The notes under the pieces: generated by a model
What the model saw: only the letters and a program-made list of their open reading frames with translations
Databases searched by the model: none
What the model was told of the DNA's origin: nothing
Shown here: positions 5,544-7,470 of the stretch, one piece after another
Numbering within the stretch: position 1 is the stretch's first letter
Layout: every line of letters starts with the position of its first letter
Made by a program: the position numbers and the translations under genes
DNA from: JBBAFB01 sp041655595
Lineage (GTDB): Bacteria > Bacillota > DULZ01
Reading direction: 5' to 3'
DNA: 7,470 nucleotides
Assembly (NCBI GenBank): GCA_041655595.1
Contig: JBBAFB010000108.1
Location: 1-7,470, forward strand

Positions 5544-5637
5544 CTAACTGCTTGGAGTAAAGGGGGTATAAATGAGCTTACCCCCTACCCTTTTTGATTC
5601 CATCAAGCTTATTTTTGTTACCTCAATGTTGATAGGT
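5544..5637 (-). pseudogene. thpR: Relic of the thpR 3' end
   Basis: Bases 5516-5637 match 3804-3926 with about six differences, one of them a single G missing from a G-run (six in thpR, five here). On the minus strand this still reads IEVTKISLMESKRV and GKLIYTP, the C-terminus of ThpR. The missing base shifts the last codons so it ends PFTPSS at a TAG (5544-5546). Homology stops sharply at 5637. Neither HxTx motif is present, so no activity is possible. Confidence 0.85.
5561..5595 (+). terminator. Rho-independent terminator of ung
   Basis: AGGGGGTA (5561-5568) pairs perfectly with TACCCCCT (5579-5586) around a 10-base loop, followed by ACCC and a five-T run (5591-5595), about 45 bases past the ung stop. 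The matching site in the left copy lies inside thpR coding sequence and has two stem changes plus an extra G, giving a weaker hairpin. Confidence 0.75.
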
Positions 5638-5690
5638 AGCGTTTCAAATACCAAGACCATATGTTATTGCTTAATTTAGCAGCTAATCAC

Positions 5691-7470
5691 TCAATCATTT
5701 TCCCTGCTTATCTTCCATAACACCCCGGATTTGGGGATTGCATTGGGGGCCATATCGGCAAACTCCCAAACACCGAAATCCAGTACATAGAGTGATTCTC
5801 CTTCCTGATCAAATTTTACATCAATAGTCCTTTTTAACCCATCACCCCGGCGCCCCGCCCTGGCCTTGACCTCGGTTTTCACAAACCAATCATAACCGCC
5901 CGTTTCGGGGTCAACAACCAATACGCCGCTGGGGGCCTGTCTTTTGGTATCCTGTGTTAAGGGCTGCCCGTCGCCAAATGCCGCCACAAATATGCCCTTA
6001 ACCGGAAATTGTTCCGGAGCAAAAGCAATTTTCATGGGAGAGTAATGAGGTGGCAATGTGGCCAATGGTGCGGCTACCGGAGGCGGATCCTTGATTATCG
6101 GATTGCGATTTATGCCCCGCTCGGAAGCAAAATTTTTATCCGTTAAGGGGGTAGTCCCTGCATAATCCGGCCAGCCGTACCAAGCACCCTCCTTGAGCTT
6201 TACAATCCAGTCCGGGGAGTACTTGGAGGCTCTAACCCCCCTATCATCATAGCCAAGCACACTGGCGTAAATATTCCCTTCCTGATCTTGAGTCAACCCA
6301 TAGGGGTTTCGAAGCCCGTCTGCATAAATAGAAAGGGTACCATCCTCCATATCAAGACGGTGAACGGCGGCACTAGCAGGAATTTTACCCTCCACCTTTT
6401 CACCGGGTTCCCTAGTTTGGCCAAAGGGTAAGTAGGCCCCGGTTGTTTTCTGGGCTGTGGGATCAGCACTTTTAAGATCAAGGGAAGTGTAGTTCTCTCC
6501 GGTGAGGGTGAACTCCCTTGAAGGAATGTCGTGAAAATCCGGGTAGCGATCAGCCCAAGCATAAACAAAATTATCTGAGCCCACTACCCCCGCATTGGTT
6601 GCCGAACCCTGACCAAAATAAATTGCGCCATCGGGACCAAACAAAAGGTCACCATTAGGATGATCACCCAAAGACGGCAGATTTGAGACTAGGTCTTTTC
6701 GCTTACCAGTTTCTATCTCTAATTCTGTTATGTACCCCTTATGAGAAACGTAGAGATTGCCATCCCTATATGCCAGCCCACTGATCGGCCCTTCAAATTT
6801 ATCGGCAATCTTCTTTAATTTACCTCCCTCATCTACCCTTAATATTTTGGCTTCTGTAGTTTTTGGGCCATAGCTATGGCCAGATTCTGCAACATAAATA
6901 GTACCTTGCTCATCCATGGCGATACTTGTGGGATATGTAAAACCCTTAGCAACTACCTCAGCCTTATAGCCAGGAAGTAAATCCAAATCCTCCGGGTTTG
7001 TGCTGATTGCCCCCCGCAAGAGAAAAGGGGTTGCAATGAGAGCCAGCAAAACCAAGCCAACACCATAACCAAGACTTTTCATGGATTTTTCTGCCGTGAA
7101 TGCCCGATAAATAAAGGCCAGCGATATGCCATAGACCAGAAAAACAACCAATGTAAAAATGTGATCCTGGGGGCTGTTTAACGATGGTGGAAAACCTAGC
7201 ATGATGGGCACTAGGGTCAAAACCCCTCCAACCCAAAAGGCTACTCCCAAGGCAGATCCGGACAAAATCCTTTGTAGAACACTCAACCGCCGTTCCCTCA
7301 CCAGGATACTATAGATTAGTCCACCTATAACACCAAAAATTGCAGCAACTATAACCCCATTAGTGAGATCAACCCTTGTTAAAAGAAGGCCCAAGGCAGG
7401 TAATAACCAGATCCCCCAAAAAGCAAAAATTAAAATGAGACCGGCAAACAAACCTGCAACCAGGCCCCTA
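5691..7470 (-). CDS. Membrane-anchored sugar-dehydrogenase-like beta-propeller (5' partial)
   Basis: The frame is open to the right edge (codons R-G-L-V-A-G precede the TTG at 7451), so the true start is outside the window and the TTG is probably not used. Numbering from 7451, residues 1-147 hold five predicted membrane helices (about 3-24, 32-51, 62-86, 98-116, 127-146). The rest is a beta-propeller of the glucose/sorbosone dehydrogenase type, probably outside the membrane. Family marks are HPNGDLLFGPDGAIYFG near 264, with a His where soluble PQQ glucose dehydrogenase has its catalytic base; DGLRNPYGL near 379; YDDRG near 402; and WYGWPDYAG near 425. These suggest a PQQ-type or related carbohydrate oxidoreductase, but cofactor and substrate are unproven. 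Fusion to a multi-helix N-terminal domain is less usual than a plain signal peptide. The gene ends 54 bases from the thpR relic and has no clear terminator of its own. Confidence 0.88.
   Translation of the reverse strand, partial: RGLVAGLFAGLILIFAFWGIWLLPALGLLLTRVDLTNGVIVAAIFGVIGGLIYSILVRERRLSVLQRILSGSALGVAFWVGGVLTLVPIMLGFPPSLNSPQDHIFTLVVFLVYGISLAFIYRAFTAEKSMKSLGYGVGLVLLALIATPFLLRGAISTNPEDLDLLPGYKAEVVAKGFTYPTSIAMDEQGTIYVAESGHSYGPKTTEAKILRVDEGGKLKKIADKFEGPISGLAYRDGNLYVSHKGYITELEIETGKRKDLVSNLPSLGDHPNGDLLFGPDGAIYFGQGSATNAGVVGSDNFVYAWADRYPDFHDIPSREFTLTGENYTSLDLKSADPTAQKTTGAYLPFGQTREPGEKVEGKIPASAAVHRLDMEDGTLSIYADGLRNPYGLTQDQEGNIYASVLGYDDRGVRASKYSPDWIVKLKEGAWYGWPDYAGTTPLTDKNFASERGINRNPIIKDPPPVAAPLATLPPHYSPMKIAFAPEQFPVKGIFVAAFGDGQPLTQDTKRQAPSGVLVVDPETGGYDWFVKTEVKARAGRRGDGLKRTIDVKFDQEGESLYVLDFGVWEFADMAPNAIPKSGVLWKISREND

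Noticed and set aside
2233..5637. The repeated blocks as a composite transposon or insertion sequence
   Set aside because: No transposase gene, terminal inverted repeats or target-site duplication is visible. The repeats are pieces of host genes in the same order, which fits tandem duplication.
6293..7236. Minus-strand frames at 6293-6568 and 6964-7236
   Set aside because: They lie inside the sugar-dehydrogenase-like gene in a shifted frame, with compositions typical of out-of-frame reading.
7449..7451. TTG at 7451 as the true start of the propeller gene
   Set aside because: The frame continues upstream to the window edge with hydrophobic, membrane-type residues and no ribosome site is seen before the TTG.

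Overview
The window looks like a chromosomal segment of a Gram-positive Clostridia-type bacterium. The grounds are moderate-to-low GC, strong AGGAGG-type ribosome binding sites, GTG/TTG starts, a Firmicutes-type Ung sequence, and secreted proteins built from copper-amine-oxidase-N-terminal-like repeats. A Desulfotomaculum/Peptococcaceae-like host is a guess from the look of the proteins, not a demonstrated placement. I see no rRNA, tRNA, CRISPR array or intact insertion sequence.

Left part (1-2291). Two genes on the minus strand encode secreted proteins. The first is only an N-terminus (1-145) that runs off the left edge. The second is complete (390-2000): a signal peptide, two copper-amine-oxidase-N-like repeats and a predicted beta-propeller. 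A 12-bp imperfect inverted repeat lies between them. The gap from 2001 to 2291 holds one candidate small ORF (2080-2232, minus) with a strong Shine-Dalgarno sequence.

Middle part (2233-5637). This is the most interesting region. It contains a membrane-anchored XRE-type regulator (2292-2837, minus), a VOC/glyoxalase-fold protein (3030-3464, minus), a broken ung copy (3514-3803, plus), thpR (3827-4357, minus), a relic of the regulator's 3' end (4582-4730), an intact ung (4835-5515, plus) and a relic of the thpR 3' end (5544-5637). Three blocks repeat in the same order and orientation: 2233-2380 with 4582-4730, 3514-3610 with 4739-4835, and 3610-3926 with 5322-5637. The simplest reading is an old tandem duplication of a regulator-VOC-ung-thpR block followed by complementary loss. 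The left copy kept the regulator, VOC gene and thpR but lost the body of ung. The right copy kept ung and lost the others.

Right part (5638-7470). A minus-strand gene encodes a five-helix membrane domain followed by a glucose/sorbosone-dehydrogenase-like beta-propeller. Its reading frame is open to the right edge, so its true start lies outside the window.

Functionally this is a mix of DNA repair (Ung), RNA end processing (ThpR), one regulator, one small metal-dependent-fold enzyme and envelope beta-propeller proteins. The gene order does not point to a single pathway or a defence system. The notable content is the evolutionary structure of the duplication and the regulatory signals left in it.
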